DNA from: Desulfosudis oleivorans Hxd3
GTDB lineage: Bacteria > Desulfobacterota > Desulfobacteria > Desulfobacterales > Desulfosudaceae
Direction: 5' to 3'
Length of the DNA: 64,000 bases
Assembly: GCF_000018405.1 (NCBI RefSeq)
Contig: NC_009943.1
Location: forward strand, 447,255-511,254
Shown piece after piece: positions 18,664 to 27,269 of the stretch. The notes under the pieces were generated by a model that saw only the letters and a program-made list of their open reading frames with translations, did no database searches and was not told the origin of the DNA. The position numbers and the translations under genes are program-made. Every line of letters begins with the position of its first letter. The first letter of the stretch is position 1.

Positions 18664-19443
18664 GTGATGACCGCCCCAACACCCGACTTTTTCATACCCC
18701 AATGGCCGGTGCTGTATGAAGACAACCATCTTCTGGCCCTTTATAAACCAGCCGGCCTGCTTGTTCAAGGAGATAGCACCGGCGACCCCACCCTTCTGGA
18801 GCTGGGCCGGTGCTGGCTCAAAATACGGTACAACAAGCCGGGCAAGGTTTTTCTGGGAATGGTGCACCGCCTGGATCGGCCCGTGGCCGGGGTGGTGCTG
18901 TTCTGCCGCACCTCCAAGGCGGCGGGCCGGATCAGCGCTCAGTTCCGCGACGGTGTTACGGCCAAACAGTACGTGGCCGTGGTGGAAGGCGTCATTCCCG
19001 AGAACGAGGGCCGCCTGGCTAACCACATTTTTCGGCGCGGCCCCACCAGCCATATTATTGACGTTCCTACCCCGAAAAGCCGGGAGGCGCGCCTGGCCTT
19101 TCACGTGATTGACAGGACAGACAGCCGCACCCTGGTCAAGATCGACCTTGAAACCGGCCGCCATCACCAGATTCGGGTCCAGTTTGCCCACCTGGGCTTT
19201 CCCGTGGTGGGTGACCTGCGCTACGGCGCCCCGGCCCCGCTGCCCGGCCGCCAGATCGCCCTGCTGGCCCGGCGCCTGACAGTGACCCATCCCACCCTGG
19301 GCCATGCACTTACCTTTACCAGCTCATTTCCCTGGGGCTGGCCCTGGCCCGGCGACCACGCCAACAGTGACGCCCCGCCCTGGAACTGGTCGGAGATACA
19401 GGAGACCGTCATGCCCCTTCTGCCGCCGGAGGCGCCATGTTAA
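18664..19443 (+). CDS. RluA-family RNA pseudouridine synthase
   Basis: 259 residues. The catalytic Asp lies in MVHRLDRPVAGVVLF (about 61-75), the invariant HRLD motif of the RluA family, and ETGRHHQIRVQFAHLGFPVVGD near 162-183 is the second family signature. It isomerises uridine in rRNA or tRNA; the target cannot be read from sequence. It has no S4 domain. Its stop overlaps the start of the next gene by seven bases, and it is divergent from the rRNA methyltransferase fusion, so this is a small RNA-modification locus. Confidence 0.87.
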   Translation: MMTAPTPDFFIPQWPVLYEDNHLLALYKPAGLLVQGDSTGDPTLLELGRCWLKIRYNKPGKVFLGMVHRLDRPVAGVVLFCRTSKAAGRISAQFRDGVTAKQYVAVVEGVIPENEGRLANHIFRRGPTSHIIDVPTPKSREARLAFHVIDRTDSRTLVKIDLETGRHHQIRVQFAHLGFPVVGDLRYGAPAPLPGRQIALLARRLTVTHPTLGHALTFTSSFPWGWPWPGDHANSDAPPWNWSEIQETVMPLLPPEAPC

Positions 19444-20315
19444 ACATCGCCCCGGCCGGCGCGGCTTCCGATCTTGACGGTAAAACTCCGGGCGGCGTTT
19501 ATCTGTGCCAGGTCGGCCCAGCTATCTCCTGCGGGGCCTGCTGTGGCCTTTACAATATTCAGCATCTTTCCCGCGAAAACCTGACCCACCTGCTGAAAGG
19601 CCGGACACAAAGGTTTGCGCGGGTGCCCCGCACCATTGAGGCCATTGACCGGTTCGGGGAAGAGACCCTTGGCGCCGAAGGTCGCCACCGGCCCATGAAA
19701 AACTTTCACCACTGCCCGTTTCTCGGCCTGATCGGTCCGCAACAGACCACGGTGGGGTGCCTGCTCCATCCCCGGGCTGACGGCAACAAGGGGATTGACT
19801 GGCGGGGCCTGAGCTATTACGGGGCCTATGCCTGCGCCACCTATTTCTGCCCGACCTGCCGTGAACTTGCCCCCCGGTACAAGCGTATGGTCCGGCAGGC
19901 CGTAGACAACTGGTACGACTACGGCCTGATGATCACGGAAACCGGCATGCTGAAAACTTTTTTTGAGCAGGTGGAAAAGCGGCTGGAGCGGACCGTGGAC
20001 GCAACAGACCTTGAAGGACGGCCCGCCGCAATGGCGGTTGTCCAAAGGTTTCTGGCCATCAAGCACACATGGCCGTTTGCCGACCCGGAAACGTTCCGGC
20101 CGGCCAACTTTTTTTTCAATCAAAAAGAGTATGCGCCGCCGGCCATTGACTTTAAAGCCCCGGGCGCGGAAACATCCAGGTGGGCGCCGGTGCTTACCGC
20201 CCTCTGGTCGAACCTGGCCGATTGGCAGGCCCTTTGCGCGGCCGAGTCTTTTTTGGACCGGATGGCCGGCGATCTGTCGGCCGCACTGGCGGCACCTCCT
20301 TTGCCGCCTCGGTAA
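19437..20315 (+). CDS. Cysteine-cluster protein of unknown function
   Basis: 292 residues with a Cys-rich first half: YLCQVGPAISCGACCGLYN (about 22-40), HHCPFLG, GCLLHP and YACATYFCPTCREL. The spacing resembles metal- or Fe-S-binding YkgJ-type clusters, but no catalytic domain is recognisable. The C-terminal half is helical with aromatic residues. It overlaps the pseudouridine synthase stop by seven bases. Its last 122 bases overlap, tail to tail, the 3' end of the YgiQ-type gene on the other strand. Confidence 0.65.
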   Translation: MLNIAPAGAASDLDGKTPGGVYLCQVGPAISCGACCGLYNIQHLSRENLTHLLKGRTQRFARVPRTIEAIDRFGEETLGAEGRHRPMKNFHHCPFLGLIGPQQTTVGCLLHPRADGNKGIDWRGLSYYGAYACATYFCPTCRELAPRYKRMVRQAVDNWYDYGLMITETGMLKTFFEQVEKRLERTVDATDLEGRPAAMAVVQRFLAIKHTWPFADPETFRPANFFFNQKEYAPPAIDFKAPGAETSRWAPVLTALWSNLADWQALCAAESFLDRMAGDLSAALAAPPLPPR

Positions 20316-21981
20316 GCACCCTTTTCTGTGCCTCTTTTTTTGCCGGGTCTTTTTCCACGAACACGGGATTGCCGTTCTGATCCTTTTCCGTGTGGTACAT
20401 GGCGGTGGCCGGGGTGGAAGGGGCCGGGGTAAATATCTGGACCTGCTCCGGTGTAAAGGCCAGGGTTTTTTTGACGATGGCGCCCAGGCGGCGCATGTCG
20501 GCCAGGGTGCATCCGGGAAAGGCCGCGATAAAATAGCAGGTGAAAAATACCCGCTTGCTCAGCCGTTTTTTGGTGGTGTTGAACTCCCGCACGAACCGGG
20601 TCCACACATCGGCGCCGGGTTTGCCCATCAGCCGCAGCACATGGGGTTCCGAGTGCTCCGGCGCGATCTTCATCTGGCCCGATATGTGACGGGTCAGCAG
20701 GGCCTCCAGGTACCGCTGCCCGCCGCCGGCGTCATGCAGCACCAGGTCGTGACGAATACCGGACTGCACAAACACATGCCGCACACCGGCCAGCTTGCCG
20801 ATCTTTTCTAAAAGCCGCCGTTGCCGATGGTGGTCCACCACAAGGTTGTCGCAGATCTCCGGCCAGAGACACTGGCGGCCGGCACACACCCCGCCGGTTT
20901 TTTTGCGGCCGCACCCGGCGCCGTACATGTTGGCCGTGGCCCCGCCCACGTTATAAATGGTGCCCTTAAAATCCGGATGGTCCCTCATCTGGCGGGCCTC
21001 CCGCAGAATGGAGGCCTCGCTTCGGCTCATGATAATCGGGCCTTCATGAACCGTAATGGCGCAGAAGCTGCACTCGCCAAAGCACCCGCGATGGGTGACA
21101 ATGGAAAACTGTGTGGTTTCAATCGCCCGCACTTCGCCTGCCGCCTTGTCCGTCGGGTGCACGGATCGTTGATACGCAAGCCCGTACACATGGTCCAGCT
21201 CCTCGGTGGAAAGGGGCTGAGGGGGCGGGTTGATCACCAGGTAGCGGGTGTCCTGAAGCTGGCACAGCCGTTTGCCCCGGGGCGTGCGGCTCTGTTTGTA
21301 AAACTCGGCATACATTGTGGCAAACAGCTCTTTATCCTGGGCCACCGCCTCATGGGCGGGCAGTTCCACGCAGGTGTCCGGTTTTTCGCGGGACATGTAG
21401 CAGAGGCCCCGAATGTCGGCTGTGGGCAGGTTGTTTTTCAACGCGTGGGCCAGCTTCACCACGGTGCGTTCGCCCATGCCGAAGACCAGAAAATCGGCCT
21501 TGGCGTCGCACAGCACGGACCGGCGTACCGAATCGCTCCAGCAGTCATAATGGGAGATGCGCCGCAGGCTGGCCTCGATGCCGCCCAGCACAATGGGCCG
21601 GGTCTGCTTGAAGTGGCGGCGGATCAGGTTGGCGTAGGCGATCACGGCCCGGTCCGGCCGCCGGTTGTTGACCCCGCCCGGGGTCAGGTCGTCGCTTTTC
21701 CGTTTTTTCCCCGTGGCCGTGTAATTGGAGACCATGGAATCCACGCACCCGCCGGTCACCCCCCAGAACAGGGCCGGCTCGCCCAGCCGGGCGATATCGT
21801 CTCCAGAGAGGTCGGGCTGGGCAATCACCCCCACCCGATAGCCGGCATCGGACAGCACCCGGCCGATCACGGCCACGCCCACCGACGGGGCGTCAATATA
21901 GGCGTCCCCGGTGACCAGGATAACGTCTACCGCCTCCCATCCCAGGGCATGAACCTCTTCCGGTGTTGCCGGTAAAAACAT
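20194..21981 (-). CDS. YgiQ-family (UPF0313) radical SAM protein
   Basis: 595 residues. The N-terminal domain begins FLPATPEEVHALGWEAVDVI with ILVTGDAYIDAPS just after, diagnostic for YgiQ. The radical SAM cluster motif is CFGECSFC in THRGCFGECSFCAITVHEG, binding a 4Fe-4S cluster with three cysteines. The C-terminus is basic and low-complexity (GPKKTRPRKGPANRPGSTRGR-like). The substrate of this widespread family is unknown. The 3' end overlaps the convergent Cys-cluster gene by 122 bases. Confidence 0.88.
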   Translation of the reverse strand: MFLPATPEEVHALGWEAVDVILVTGDAYIDAPSVGVAVIGRVLSDAGYRVGVIAQPDLSGDDIARLGEPALFWGVTGGCVDSMVSNYTATGKKRKSDDLTPGGVNNRRPDRAVIAYANLIRRHFKQTRPIVLGGIEASLRRISHYDCWSDSVRRSVLCDAKADFLVFGMGERTVVKLAHALKNNLPTADIRGLCYMSREKPDTCVELPAHEAVAQDKELFATMYAEFYKQSRTPRGKRLCQLQDTRYLVINPPPQPLSTEELDHVYGLAYQRSVHPTDKAAGEVRAIETTQFSIVTHRGCFGECSFCAITVHEGPIIMSRSEASILREARQMRDHPDFKGTIYNVGGATANMYGAGCGRKKTGGVCAGRQCLWPEICDNLVVDHHRQRRLLEKIGKLAGVRHVFVQSGIRHDLVLHDAGGGQRYLEALLTRHISGQMKIAPEHSEPHVLRLMGKPGADVWTRFVREFNTTKKRLSKRVFFTCYFIAAFPGCTLADMRRLGAIVKKTLAFTPEQVQIFTPAPSTPATAMYHTEKDQNGNPVFVEKDPAKKEAQKRVLTEAAKEVPPVRPTDRRPSGPKKTRPRKGPANRPGSTRGR

Positions 21982-22044
21982 GATGACTCCTGAAGGGATT
22001 GTTTATTTCAATGTCAACGCAAAAAGAGTTTTCATTGTTGAAGA

Positions 22045-22196
22045 TCATTGCGAGCCAAAGGCGAAGCAATCCTGGACGCGACTTACGTCATTGCGAGCCG
22101 AAGGCGAAGCAATCTTGAACATACAGGTGCGCTTAAGATTGCTTCGTCGCGTTGCTCCTCGCAATGACGGAGGGGTATCGCTTCGTGCAATGACGG
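22045..22196. repeat. Palindromic CATTGCGAG/GAAGCAATC dispersed repeat, copy 2
   Basis: Two direct units of ATTGCGAGCC-AAGGCGAAGCAATC type (about 22047 and 22090) are followed by inverted units (GATTGCTTCGTCGCG, CTCGCAATGACGG). The same family occurs at 16612-16690. The surrounding gap (21982-22333) shows no gene. Confidence 0.75.
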
Positions 22197-22333
22197 GGTT
22201 TACACGAAACTGCGATATCCACTGACATCAGCATCCGATAATCCACTATATCCGGATTTGCAGCCAAAAGCCATTTCTAAAACTTTTGGCCATCAGCCGA
22301 ATTTTTTTGTGAAAATGAAAATATGGCTTGACT

Positions 22334-22374
22334 TTGATTACATTGTGATACATTTTGTATACAAATGTATCACA
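22334..22374 (+). promoter_or_regulatory. Promoter overlapped by a 31-bp palindromic operator
   Basis: TGTGATACATTT (22344-22355) and AAATGTATCACA (22363-22374) are perfect 12-base inverted repeats around TGTATAC. A sigma-70 type promoter fits across it: TTGATT at 22334-22339, an 18-base spacer, and TATACA at 22358-22363, so the -10 box lies in the operator centre. The site ends 16 bases before the start codon of an RHH-domain protein, the arrangement expected for autorepression. Confidence 0.75.
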
Positions 22375-22390
22375 CCCAAAGGAGGCCGAT

Positions 22391-22849
22391 ATGCCCGAAG
22401 ACAAGAAAAAAGAGAAGGTACTTCACGCGCGCATCAGCCAGGACCTGGAAGAGCAGATTCGAAAAGAGGCCGGGTCCCTGGGGGTCTCGGTATCCAACCT
22501 GGTGCGCAACATTCTTTCCAACACCTTTGACCTGGTGGAAAACATCGTCACAGACAGCGCCGACATCTCCCGGTCCGCGCGCAGGCGGTCAGCGTCGCCG
22601 GTCGACGGAACCAGACCCTCCGGCCCGGTTGCGCCCGATCCGGTTTCAGAATCGGGCCGCGTGGTGGCATGGCAGGAAGCCATTATGAACCTCAACGCGG
22701 TCTGCTCGCAATGCAACACCATCCTGGAAAAGGGAAGCCGCGCCGCCATTGCGGTTGTCGAAGGCACCGGTCCGCGTCCCGCCCTTTGTTTAACCTGCCT
22801 CAAGGAGATCACCCATGAAGACCAGAACCGTTCGGATAATAATGAATAA
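22391..22849 (+). CDS. Ribbon-helix-helix protein with C-terminal zinc-ribbon-like motif
   Basis: 152 residues from the ATG at 22391, which follows AAAGGAGG. Residues about 10-45 (KVLHARISQDLEEQIRKEAG then SVSNLVRNILS) form a ribbon-helix-helix DNA-binding domain of Arc/MetJ style. The C-terminal part has CSQC and, about 35 residues on, CLTC, which could bind zinc. A Ser/Pro-rich linker joins them. A long perfect palindrome lies over the promoter just upstream, so this is probably an autoregulating repressor. It overlaps the ABC1-kinase gene by 35 bases, showing tight coupling. Confidence 0.75.
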   Translation: MPEDKKKEKVLHARISQDLEEQIRKEAGSLGVSVSNLVRNILSNTFDLVENIVTDSADISRSARRRSASPVDGTRPSGPVAPDPVSESGRVVAWQEAIMNLNAVCSQCNTILEKGSRAAIAVVEGTGPRPALCLTCLKEITHEDQNRSDNNE

Positions 22850-24347
22850 CCGCAAAGGCCTGCCCCCTTCATCCCCGGCATACCGGGATACGCTTTTCTC
22901 CCGAACGGGCCGGGTGGTCAACCGCTCCTGCGCGCTGGTATTCAACATTCTGGGAAACACGGAAAAACTCGTGGGTGATATCCTTCGCGATTCGTTTGCC
23001 GTTGCCGGTGAAGCCGAGGCCGTGTATGCCAGGGCATGGGACCGCGCCGCCTCGGTGAACGCGGCCATTCGATCGGCCCCGCGCTTTACCCGCCTTTTCA
23101 GCGATCTTGTCCGCATCGTGGCAAGCTATCGTATCCATTCTGTAAAATCCCGGTTTTTATCCGATGCCGAGGCAGCGCAGGCCCTTGAAGCGCTGCATCA
23201 GAAAAACGCCCGACGGATTTATGACCTTTGCGTGGAGATGCGCGGCGGCCTGATCAAGATCGGCCAGTTTGCCTCCACCTACACAAACGCCCTGCCCCCT
23301 GCCTACATCGAATACCTTGGCCGTCTTCAGGACCGGGTGCCGCCTGTCCCCTATAAAGCCATTGCCCGGCGGATCGAGTCTGAATTCGGCCGGCCGGCGG
23401 AACAGGTGTTTGCCCGGGTCGACCCTGAACCCATCGCGGCGGCCTCCCTGGCCCAGGTCCACCCGGCCGAACTGCACGACGGCACCCGTGTGGTGATCAA
23501 AGTGCAGATGCCTGATATTGAGAACACGGCGGAAATCGATCTGACCGCCTTTACCATTGCCGCGGACCTCACCAACGACCTGTTTCCGGCCCTGGGCCTT
23601 TCTGAAATCAGCCGGGCCCTGGCAGACTCGGTGAAAAAGGAGCTTGACTACCGCCAGGAGCTGGCCAACATTCTCAGGTTCAACAGGCAGACCGTGGATG
23701 ATCCGCGCGTGGTCGCCCCCAAAGTCTACCCCGGGCTTTCCACCCAGCGCATTCTGACCATGGAAAAACTGGAAGGCGAGCACCTGATTCCTTTTCTGGA
23801 AGCCGCCGCTCCTGACCGAAGAAATCGGCTGCTGGCCCTGATCGCCGAAAGTTTTTGCAGCCAGATCGTGACCCACGGTTTTTTTCATGCCGACCCCCAT
23901 CCGGGTAACATGTTCGTGCTGCCCGGTGACCGGCTGGGCCTTATAGACTTCGGCTGCGTGGAGCATTTTTCAGCCGGGACCTACGCCCTGTATATGGAAA
24001 TGATCTCCGCCATTCTGTCCCGGGACGCGGAGAGCATGGCCCGACTGTTTGAAAGCATGGGGTTTTCCGCCGGCGCCGGGGCAGGGGCGCCCCTGCGGGA
24101 AATGGCAACGGACTTTATCGAGCTTCTGATGCTCGACCCGGACCAGAGCCTGGCCGACGTGGACACAACGCAAAAACTCACCAGGGGGCTGGAGCTGATC
24201 AAAAAATATCCCGGCATTCGGGTGCCCCGCCATTTTGTCCTTCTGGGCCGGGTCCTGCTGACTCTGGGCGGCATCATGATGCGCTACAACCCGGATATCA
24301 ATGTTTTCATGCTCATGGTGGATCAGATGGGCAAAAACAAATTGTAA
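22815..24347 (+). CDS. ABC1/AarF/UbiB-family atypical kinase
   Basis: 510 residues. Start at 22815 is supported by AAGGAG seven bases upstream. ABC1-kinase hallmarks are all present: the KIGQ motif (K148-Q151), the Ala-rich nucleotide loop AAASLAQVH (208-216), K229 in VVIKVQMP, HADPHPGN (358-365) and the metal-binding DFG (378-380). UbiB relatives are ATPases tied to quinone or isoprenoid lipid biology. The N-terminal extension of about 110 residues is less typical. It is co-transcribed with an RHH repressor, so it is probably a regulated accessory lipid function rather than the housekeeping UbiB. Confidence 0.85.
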   Translation: MKTRTVRIIMNNRKGLPPSSPAYRDTLFSRTGRVVNRSCALVFNILGNTEKLVGDILRDSFAVAGEAEAVYARAWDRAASVNAAIRSAPRFTRLFSDLVRIVASYRIHSVKSRFLSDAEAAQALEALHQKNARRIYDLCVEMRGGLIKIGQFASTYTNALPPAYIEYLGRLQDRVPPVPYKAIARRIESEFGRPAEQVFARVDPEPIAAASLAQVHPAELHDGTRVVIKVQMPDIENTAEIDLTAFTIAADLTNDLFPALGLSEISRALADSVKKELDYRQELANILRFNRQTVDDPRVVAPKVYPGLSTQRILTMEKLEGEHLIPFLEAAAPDRRNRLLALIAESFCSQIVTHGFFHADPHPGNMFVLPGDRLGLIDFGCVEHFSAGTYALYMEMISAILSRDAESMARLFESMGFSAGAGAGAPLREMATDFIELLMLDPDQSLADVDTTQKLTRGLELIKKYPGIRVPRHFVLLGRVLLTLGGIMMRYNPDINVFMLMVDQMGKNKL

Positions 24348-24396
24348 CTGTTTATGAGTGCATCGGCGGTTGCCACGGGCCGATCACCACCCTGCC

Positions 24397-24441
24397 CGTC
24401 ATTACCCGGCTTGACCGGGTAATCCAGAATAAGATTGATCC
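24397..24441. repeat. Palindromic dispersed repeat, copy 2 of 3
   Basis: CGTCATTACCCGGCTTGACC then GGGTAATCCAGAATAAGATTG. It is the same framework as 2769-2809 and 60608-60651 with compensating arm changes. Confidence 0.75.
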
Positions 24442-24563
24442 AAAAACCTTACAACGCGTTTGCAGCGGGTAACAACACCGGGACAAAGGGCGCTGGCCGG
24501 ATGAATTGACAGATGTGCATAAATAATGCATATTAAGGCATCATAATTATAAGGGGTGAAGCC

Positions 24564-24755
24564 ATGAGAACAACACTGAATATCGAAGACGGCCTGATCG
24601 ATAAGGCGTCTAAAATGACCGGTATAAAAGAAAAAACCGCTCTTGTAAAACTGGGGCTGGAGGCCCTGATTGCCAGGGAAAGCGGCAAACGGCTTGCACG
24701 GCTTGGCGGCACCCAGAAGCAGCTGGAAGCGGTTCCCAGAAGAAAAGGGGCGTAA
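24564..24755 (+). CDS. vapB: VapB-type antitoxin
   Basis: 63 residues. MRTTLNIEDGLIDKASKMTG followed by KEKTALVKLGLEALI is the typical VapB ribbon-helix-helix DNA-binding region, and the short basic C-terminus would wrap the toxin. It neutralises VapC and represses its own operon. AAGGGGTG precedes the ATG. An upstream TGCAT-AAATA-ATGCA repeat near 24515-24529 may be the operator. The toxin gene follows after six bases. Confidence 0.85.
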   Translation: MRTTLNIEDGLIDKASKMTGIKEKTALVKLGLEALIARESGKRLARLGGTQKQLEAVPRRKGA

Positions 24756-24761
24756 CAGAAC

Positions 24762-25139
24762 ATGGTGCTTGTGGACACATCGGTCTGGGTTGCCCATTTC
24801 AGGGATGGATCTCCCGGGCTTGCCGCCCTGCTCAATGACGGAAGGGTGATGTGCCACCCGCTGATTGTGGGCGAGCTGGCCTGCGGCAATCTCAAGGACC
24901 GGGCCGTCATCCTGACCCACCTGCAATTGCTGCCGATGAGCACCGAGGCCGAGCATCATGAGGTGCTGGCGTTTATTGAGAACCACCACCTGATGGGAAA
25001 AGGGCTGGGGTATGTGGATATGCATCTTCTGGCATCCGCCGCGCTGACCGGCGTGCCCCTCTGGACCTTTGACAAAAAACTGGCACAGGCATCCGATATC
25101 CTTGGCATAAAATTCACTTCCCCGAAAAACCCGTCATGA
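24762..25139 (+). CDS. vapC: VapC-type PIN-domain toxin ribonuclease
   Basis: 125 residues. The PIN acidic residues are visible: D5 in VLVDTSVW, E in LIVGELACG (about residue 38), D in GLGYVDMHLLASA and D in LWTFDKKL. VapC toxins cleave tRNA or rRNA when freed from VapB. The length is normal and all active-site positions are kept, so the toxin should be functional. It forms a bicistronic operon with vapB. Confidence 0.87.
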   Translation: MVLVDTSVWVAHFRDGSPGLAALLNDGRVMCHPLIVGELACGNLKDRAVILTHLQLLPMSTEAEHHEVLAFIENHHLMGKGLGYVDMHLLASAALTGVPLWTFDKKLAQASDILGIKFTSPKNPS

Positions 25140-25285
25140 AAACCAGCGGTGCCATCAGCCGGAACTGTCCGGGAATATCCTGACTTTTACACTTCTGCAA
25201 AGCGTTTTGCCAGCAACCACGAGCCCCGGCCCGGAAAAAAAGCTTGTCTTTTGCAACCGCATCCTTTATAAACCAGACACCATTT

Positions 25286-25309
25286 ACCGGCACCTGTCGC
25301 CGGTTTTTT
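25286..25309 (+). terminator. Intrinsic terminator or attenuator upstream of mgtE leader
   Basis: ACCGGC / GCCGGT arms (25286-25291 and 25299-25304) with a 7-base loop are followed by TTTTTAT. It lies between vapC and the short leader ORF of mgtE. It could end the vapBC transcript or attenuate transcription into the mgtE leader. Confidence 0.5.
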
Positions 25310-25334
25310 ATCAACGTAACAGGAGGCTATCTAG

Positions 25335-25472
25335 ATGAACGGCTCGGATGGAACTCACAGTCGGCAGGCCATTGCCCGCCCGTCGACGTTGCCCGATCCC
25401 GACGACCCTGGATCGCAGCGATTCGGCCTTGCGGCCATTCGCGTGACCGGTCGGCGCCCCATTCGCGCCTAG
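25335..25472 (+). CDS. Putative 45-residue leader peptide upstream of mgtE
   Basis: An ATG at 25335 follows AGGAGG with an 8-base spacer, the strongest ribosome site nearby. The peptide contains STLPDPDDPG at residues 18-27, an acidic and proline-rich stretch. In enteric mgtA, the short peptide MgtL with alternating Pro and acidic residues destabilises ribosomes at low magnesium and controls transcription of the transporter gene; this ORF may work similarly. A GGCCGCG/CGCGGCC hairpin (25490-25515) separates it from the mgtE ribosome site. Expression is inferred, not shown. Confidence 0.45.
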   Translation: MNGSDGTHSRQAIARPSTLPDPDDPGSQRFGLAAIRVTGRRPIRA

Positions 25473-25531
25473 CCCCCCGGTTCACCGACGGCCGCGACTG
25501 CCCTTTGCCGCGGCCATAATGGAGGTGAACC

Positions 25532-26917
25532 ATGACAGTCAAAAATCCCCTTGTTGTCCCCGAACTGCGTGAACTGATCGCGGCCGGGGACGCGCAAGCA
25601 CTTCAAGCCTTTTGCAAGACCGGCCATCCCGCTGTTGTGGCCGAAATGATCTCGGCCCTGCCGGGCACGGAAGCCTGGGAGGTGCTGCGCCACGCCGATT
25701 TTCCCCTGCGCTCCGACATCTTCAGCCACATGGACGAGGATCTCCAGATCGAGATTATCGGTTCCCTGCGGCGCATGGAGGTGGCCCGCCTGCTGGCCGA
25801 CATGCCCCCGGATGACCGGGCCGACCTGTTCAAGGAACTGCCCGACGAGATGCAGGAGTCGGTGCTGCCGGCCCTGGCCCAGGCCGAGCGGGAGGACATC
25901 CGCCGCTTGACCGCCTATGAAGAGGGCACGGCCGGCGCGGTCATGACATCAGACTACGTGACCCTGCCCCCCCATCTCACCGCCTCCCAGGCCATCGACC
26001 ATCTGCGCAAGGTGGCGCCGGACAAGGAGACCATCTATTACGGGTACGTGGTGGATGAGAAAAGAAAGCTCCAGGGCTTTGTCTCCTTAAAAGACCTGAT
26101 CGTGGCCCGGCGGGAATCCAAAGTGGGCGACATCATGCACCCTGAGGTGATTTTTGCCCGGGTGGAGGAGGACCAGGAGGACGCGGCCCGCAAAATTCAG
26201 AAATACGACCTTTTGGCCCTGCCCGTGATCAACGGCGGCGACACCCTGGTGGGCATCATCACCCACGACGACGCCCTTGACATCATCACCCAGGAACAGA
26301 CCGAGGACATGGAAAAGCTCATGGCCATCGCCGGCAGCCATGAGGCCGGGGTATACATGAAAACTTCGGCCTGGGCCCACCTGAAAAACCGGTCCCCCTG
26401 GATCGTGATGCTGGCCTGCCTGAGCATGGTATCGGGTTTTATCGTTCAGAGCCATGAGGGCATGCTGCTTCAGTTTGCCATTCTGGCCTCCTTCATGCCC
26501 ATGCTGGCCGATACCGGCGGCAACACCGGGAGCCAGGCCGCGGCCCTTATCATTCGGGCCCTGGCGTTAAAAGAGATCTCGACCAGAGATATTCTCCGGG
26601 TCCTGGCCAAGGAGTTCCAGGTGGGATTGGGGCTCTCCCTGATGCTGGCGCTTGTGGCCTTTGGCCGTGTGATGTTTTTCGGCGAAGCCTCCACCATGCC
26701 GGAGAGCTACTCCCTGGTCTCCATTGCCGTTGCTATTTCCGCAGCCCTGGGCCTTCAGGTGGTTTCCGCCACCTTGATCGGTGTATTTCTGCCCATGTTC
26801 GCGGCCCTGCTGAAAAAAGACCCGGCCGTGGTGGCCAGCCCGGCGTTGACCACCATGGTGGACATCACCGGCCTGTTGATCTATTTCACCACCATCAAAC
26901 TGATGCTGGGTATATGA
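25532..26917 (+). CDS. mgtE: Magnesium transporter MgtE (first copy)
   Basis: 461 residues. Layout is the N-terminal helical superhelix domain (about 1-130), a CBS pair (from AVMTSDYVTLPPHL to about 265), a connecting helix, and five membrane helices (about 285-461). The signature DTGGNTGSQAAALIIRAL lines the pore. MgtE is a Mg2+ channel that closes when cytosolic Mg2+ binds the N and CBS domains. TGGAGGTG precedes the ATG. A short ORF and a hairpin lie in the leader, suggesting post-initiation control. A second, more diverged mgtE is present at 33413-34792. Confidence 0.92.
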   Translation: MTVKNPLVVPELRELIAAGDAQALQAFCKTGHPAVVAEMISALPGTEAWEVLRHADFPLRSDIFSHMDEDLQIEIIGSLRRMEVARLLADMPPDDRADLFKELPDEMQESVLPALAQAEREDIRRLTAYEEGTAGAVMTSDYVTLPPHLTASQAIDHLRKVAPDKETIYYGYVVDEKRKLQGFVSLKDLIVARRESKVGDIMHPEVIFARVEEDQEDAARKIQKYDLLALPVINGGDTLVGIITHDDALDIITQEQTEDMEKLMAIAGSHEAGVYMKTSAWAHLKNRSPWIVMLACLSMVSGFIVQSHEGMLLQFAILASFMPMLADTGGNTGSQAAALIIRALALKEISTRDILRVLAKEFQVGLGLSLMLALVAFGRVMFFGEASTMPESYSLVSIAVAISAALGLQVVSATLIGVFLPMFAALLKKDPAVVASPALTTMVDITGLLIYFTTIKLMLGI

Positions 26918-26929
26918 TATAAGACGGCT

Positions 26930-27060
26930 TCGTAAAAAGCCCAATTTCTGCGTTGCGCTGCACCCCTCGTCACTGCGGCGTACGACAAGTACGCCTCATT
27001 CCTCGGGATTTGCGACGCCTTGAACTTGAACTTTTTACTTTGCCGTCTTGTTCCTGACTT
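26930..27060. repeat. Dispersed repeat (GCGTTGCGCTGC type), copy 1
   Basis: Begins GCTTCGTAAAAAGCCCAATT, continues with TGCGTTGCGCTGCACC, a GTACGACAAGTACG palindrome and CATTCCTCGGGATTTGCG. A matching block follows iorB at 63417-63530. It lies in the 352-base gap after mgtE, which also carries a CGCAAAGACGCGAAGGACGC / CTTTGCGCCTTTGCG inverted pair at about 27110-27190. No gene was seen in the gap. Confidence 0.75.
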
Positions 27061-27269
27061 TTTACGATGGCATCATATATAAGGAACCTCGAAAAATTAA
27101 ATTTCCCGCAAAGACGCGAAGGACGCAAAGAAAAGCAAGAACACTGTGTGTAAGGCAGAAAACATAAACCTTTGCGCCTTTGCGAGATAAAAAAACAAAC
27201 CGTAAAATAAACCATAATTTGAAAAGACAGTGCCGGGCGGGCGTTTAATGCCGCCCGGCCCACTCCATC

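Noticed and set aside
20821-21975. 384-codon plus-strand frame
   Set aside because: It lies opposite the YgiQ gene, whose radical SAM motif is clear; the composition is that of a shadow.
25250-25531. M-box magnesium riboswitch upstream of mgtE
   Set aside because: The conserved M-box sequence blocks were not found; the leader ORF explanation fits better.
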